Below, one piece after another: positions 4,500 to 5,870 of a stretch of 5,870 bases of DNA (positions within the stretch are counted from its first letter, which is position 1; each line of letters begins with the position of its first letter). The notes below the pieces were generated by a model, which did not search any database, was not told where the DNA came from, and was given only the letters and a program-made list of their open reading frames with translations. The DNA is from a bacterium (GTDB lineage Bacteria; ARS69). The stretch lies in assembly GCA_025774865.1 (NCBI GenBank), contig JALGZO010000562.1, positions 1 to 5,870 on the forward strand. The letters are read 5' to 3'. The translations under genes and the position numbers were made by a program.

Positions 4500-5870
4500 A
4501 TGGGAATCGTCGACAGACTCAAGACATCCAAGCACCTGCGGACGCTGAAGACAGCGGGGGCGAGCGCCGCGTCACTGGCGGAGGCCAAGGCGGCGCTGGT
4601 CGCGACGGGGCCGTCGGCCCTCTCTTCCCTCTTCGAGCTCCTCACGCACCGGGAAGCCCGAGCTCCCGTGCTCGAGCTTCTCGAGAAGCTCCTGAAGAAC
4701 TCCACGCTCAACCGATACGTGGAAGCGCTCGCCAGCCCGGAAAGGGCGGTGCGGGAGGGAGTCGTCGCGGTGCTGAAATCGTGCCGCACCTACGACGCGA
4801 TGGACCTGCTCCCGTTCCTTCTGCAACCCGAAGTCCCCAAGACCATTCTCGAAGACATCCTCAAGGATCGCGTGGAAGGCCTCTCGGCGAGGCACCTGCT
4901 CGCGGCACTCCCCGACTTCCCCCGGGAGACGCGCCAGCTCGTGTTCCGGCTTCTGGAAGAGCGGAAGGACTCCTCGGCCGGCAACGAAGTGCGCCATCTC
5001 GCGGTCCACGACGACTGGTGGATTCGCTTGCACATGGCGAAGCTCTTGATGCACTACCCCGGCGAGGAGACGGAGGACGTTCTGATGCGGTTGCTCCAGG
5101 ACGACAACAAGACGGTGCGACTCGCCACCGTGAAGAGCCTCCAGGCACTTCGATCGAAGAAGGCGGTCCCAGCGCTCGTCAAGGCGCTGCACGACCCGGA
5201 TCTCACGGTGCAAGCGCTCGTGATCGACGCGCTCATCGCGATCGGGGACGCGGGCGCGGTGCCGCACCTCGTCGACGTCCTGAAGGACGAATCCGAGCAG
5301 GCGCGCCGCGGAGCTGTCGAGGTCCTCAACGAGGTCGCCACCACGGAGGCGGTGCAGGACCTCGTCCATTCGCTCCGGGACGCGGACTGGTGGGTGCGGG
5401 TCCGCTCGGCGGATGCGCTCGGCACGATCGGCGGCGAGAAGGTCGTCGACGCCATCCTCAGTCTGATGAGTGACGAGGACGTGCACATCCGCCGCTACGC
5501 GATCGAGATCCTGAACACGGTCCCCGACGGCCGGTCGGTCCTCCCCCTCATCAAGGCTCTCCGGGACGATGACTGGTGGGTCCGCGAGCGGTCGATCGAC
5601 GCGCTCGGGCGCGCGGGCGACGATCGCTCCGTGCAGCCGCTGATCGACCTCATGGCGGTCGACAGCGACGCCGCTCCGCTCTGCGTGCGTGCCCTGGGAG
5701 CGCTCGGAGACGCGCGAGCGATCGACCCGCTCCTGGCCACGCTCACCCACGACCCGACCGACGAGGTGAGCAAGGAGGCTATCGAAGCGGTTCTCAAGAT
5801 CGGAAAAGGCGACATCGCAGCCGACCAGCGGAACCGGATCGATACCGTGCTCAAGGAGCACGGCGTGCGC
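4500..5870 (+). CDS. HEAT-repeat protein with D-W-W-V-R motifs (3' end beyond window)
   Basis: The reading frame is open from the ATG at 4500 to the last base (457 codons) and lacks its stop. The N-terminal part (1-160) is helical and repeat-like but diverged. From about 165 to 435 there are nine HEAT/PBS-lyase-type helix pairs on a 31-residue period: the conserved aliphatic position recurs at 175, 206, 237, 268, 299, 330, 361, about 391 and 423. DDWWIR (171-176), DADWWVR (294-300) and DDDWWVR (356-362) mark particular repeats. Such arrays form curved protein-binding scaffolds, and no catalytic motif is visible. There is no signal peptide or membrane segment, so it is probably cytosolic. It lies 8 bases after the FHA gene without a clear ribosome binding site, which suggests translational coupling. 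The missing C-terminus could carry another domain, possibly a kinase, but this is a guess. A long minus-strand frame over the same DNA (5861-4572) is antisense to the repeats and is not a gene. Confidence 0.9.
   Translation, partial: MGIVDRLKTSKHLRTLKTAGASAASLAEAKAALVATGPSALSSLFELLTHREARAPVLELLEKLLKNSTLNRYVEALASPERAVREGVVAVLKSCRTYDAMDLLPFLLQPEVPKTILEDILKDRVEGLSARHLLAALPDFPRETRQLVFRLLEERKDSSAGNEVRHLAVHDDWWIRLHMAKLLMHYPGEETEDVLMRLLQDDNKTVRLATVKSLQALRSKKAVPALVKALHDPDLTVQALVIDALIAIGDAGAVPHLVDVLKDESEQARRGAVEVLNEVATTEAVQDLVHSLRDADWWVRVRSADALGTIGGEKVVDAILSLMSDEDVHIRRYAIEILNTVPDGRSVLPLIKALRDDDWWVRERSIDALGRAGDDRSVQPLIDLMAVDSDAAPLCVRALGALGDARAIDPLLATLTHDPTDEVSKEAIEAVLKIGKGDIAADQRNRIDTVLKEHGVR

Noticed and set aside
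4572-5861. Minus-strand open frame of 429 codons
   Set aside because: It is antisense to the HEAT array, whose 31-residue period and W-W motifs establish the plus strand as coding. The frame stays open because of GC-rich codon mirroring.

Overview
The window is GC-rich bacterial DNA with tight intergenic gaps, strong GGAGG-type ribosome binding sites and strong G/C bias at third codon positions. No RNA gene, insertion sequence, CRISPR array or phage gene was seen. The gene mix is a dehydrogenase-first beta-oxidation fusion, a SWIB protein with a histone H1-like tail, a tail-anchored FHA protein and a HEAT-repeat protein. This suits a Myxococcota, Desulfobacterota or Binatota-like bacterium, but the sequence alone does not fix the lineage.

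Layout from left to right. Positions 1-256 hold what may be the 3' end of an upstream gene, then a leader. Positions 257-2287 (+) encode a 676-residue two-domain beta-oxidation enzyme, 3-hydroxyacyl-CoA dehydrogenase followed by enoyl-CoA hydratase, with both catalytic sets intact. It converges on a minus-strand gene (3002-2379) for a 207-residue protein: a Lys/Ala-rich tail of 8-residue repeats, then a SWIB domain. A strong hairpin with an A-run (2319-2352) lies between them and is oriented to stop the minus-strand gene. Across a 179-bp divergent intergenic region, 3182-3811 (+) encodes a tandem-domain bacterial microcompartment (BMC-T) shell protein that closely resembles the carboxysome proteins CcmP and CsoS1D. 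After 134 bp comes an apparent operon: a tail-anchored FHA protein (3946-4491), then, 8 bases later, a HEAT-repeat protein (4500 onward) still open at the window end.

How they work together. The FHA and HEAT genes probably form one transcription unit, with phosphothreonine reading at the inner membrane next to a large helical-repeat scaffold. The fatty-acid enzyme, the nucleoid-type SWIB protein and the BMC-T protein look like independent units. The most notable item is the BMC-T gene: a CcmP/CsoS1D-type gated shell protein with no other shell protein, Rubisco, carbonic anhydrase or signature BMC enzyme in view.
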